DNA from: Natronohydrobacter sp.
Lineage (GTDB): Bacteria > Pseudomonadota > Alphaproteobacteria > Rhodobacterales > Rhodobacteraceae
Direction: 5' to 3'
DNA length: 6,467 nt
Assembly (NCBI GenBank): GCA_007118445.1
Contig: SKRP01000223.1
Span: forward strand, 1-6,467
Shown: positions 6,367 through 6,467 of the stretch, one piece after another
Layout of the letters: each line of letters begins with the position of its first letter
Numbering within the stretch: the stretch's first letter is position 1
The notes under the pieces: generated by a model
Seen by the model: only the letters and a program-made list of their open reading frames with translations
What the model was told of the DNA's origin: nothing
The model's database searches: none
Made by a program: the position numbers and the translations under genes

Positions 6367-6467
6367 ATGATCAAGACTGTCGCGACATTCCTGCTGGGTC
6401 TGCTGCTGATCGGTGCCACACCGGTTGTGGCAGAGCGCCCCCTGTCCGCGCGCGTGATCATGTCCGG
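6367..6467 (+). CDS. Start of an exported protein of unknown function (cut by the right edge)
   Basis: ATG at 6367 opens a frame that stays open to the edge: 33 codons and two bases. It begins with a classical Sec signal peptide: a Lys at position 3, a hydrophobic core (FLLGLLLIG, about 8-16), then ATPVVA followed by ERPLSA. Cleavage is most likely after VVA (residue 22). There is no lipobox Cys, so the product is probably periplasmic or secreted. A GGGG (6357-6360) precedes the ATG by 6 bases. It follows der by 50 bases on the same strand and may be co-transcribed. Too little is present to name a family. Confidence 0.6.
   Translation, partial: MIKTVATFLLGLLLIGATPVVAERPLSARVIMS

Overview
The window is GC-rich, densely coding, single-chromosome-like bacterial DNA. 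Codon use, the style of the proteins and the gene order fit an alphaproteobacterium, most likely a Rhodobacterales (Rhodobacter/Paracoccus/Roseobacter-type) genome. That placement rests on recognising protein style, not on a search. There are no tRNA or rRNA genes, insertion sequences, CRISPR arrays or phage genes.

Layout. The left part (1-2528) is on the minus strand and holds a two-gene efflux operon: a periplasmic adaptor (membrane fusion protein, 2528 down to 1431) followed, with a 4-base GTGA overlap, by an RND-family inner-membrane permease that runs off the left edge (1434 down to 1; first 478 residues). A 220-base divergent intergenic region (2529-2748) follows. It contains a perfect 9+9 bp inverted repeat at 2574-2593 that looks like a TetR/AcrR-type operator and sits over a candidate pump promoter.

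The right part (2749-6467) is on the plus strand and reads yfgM-like gene, bamB, der, then the first 33 codons of an exported protein. In E. coli, yfgM, bamB and der are also neighbours (hisS-yfgM-bamB-der), so this is a conserved housekeeping cluster for envelope biogenesis and ribosome assembly. YfgM is a single-pass membrane protein with a periplasmic TPR-like domain that works with the Sec/chaperone network. BamB is the beta-propeller lipoprotein of the outer-membrane-protein assembly (BAM) complex. Der (EngA) is the double-GTPase of 50S ribosome assembly. A strong perfect hairpin (4814-4836) between bamB and der suggests that transcription is partly ended or tuned before der.

No new system was found. 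The points most worth a second look are the operator-like palindrome, the bamB/der hairpin, and the permease's transmembrane-4 motif, which has Asp-Gly where the classical AcrB-type proton relay has Asp-Asp.
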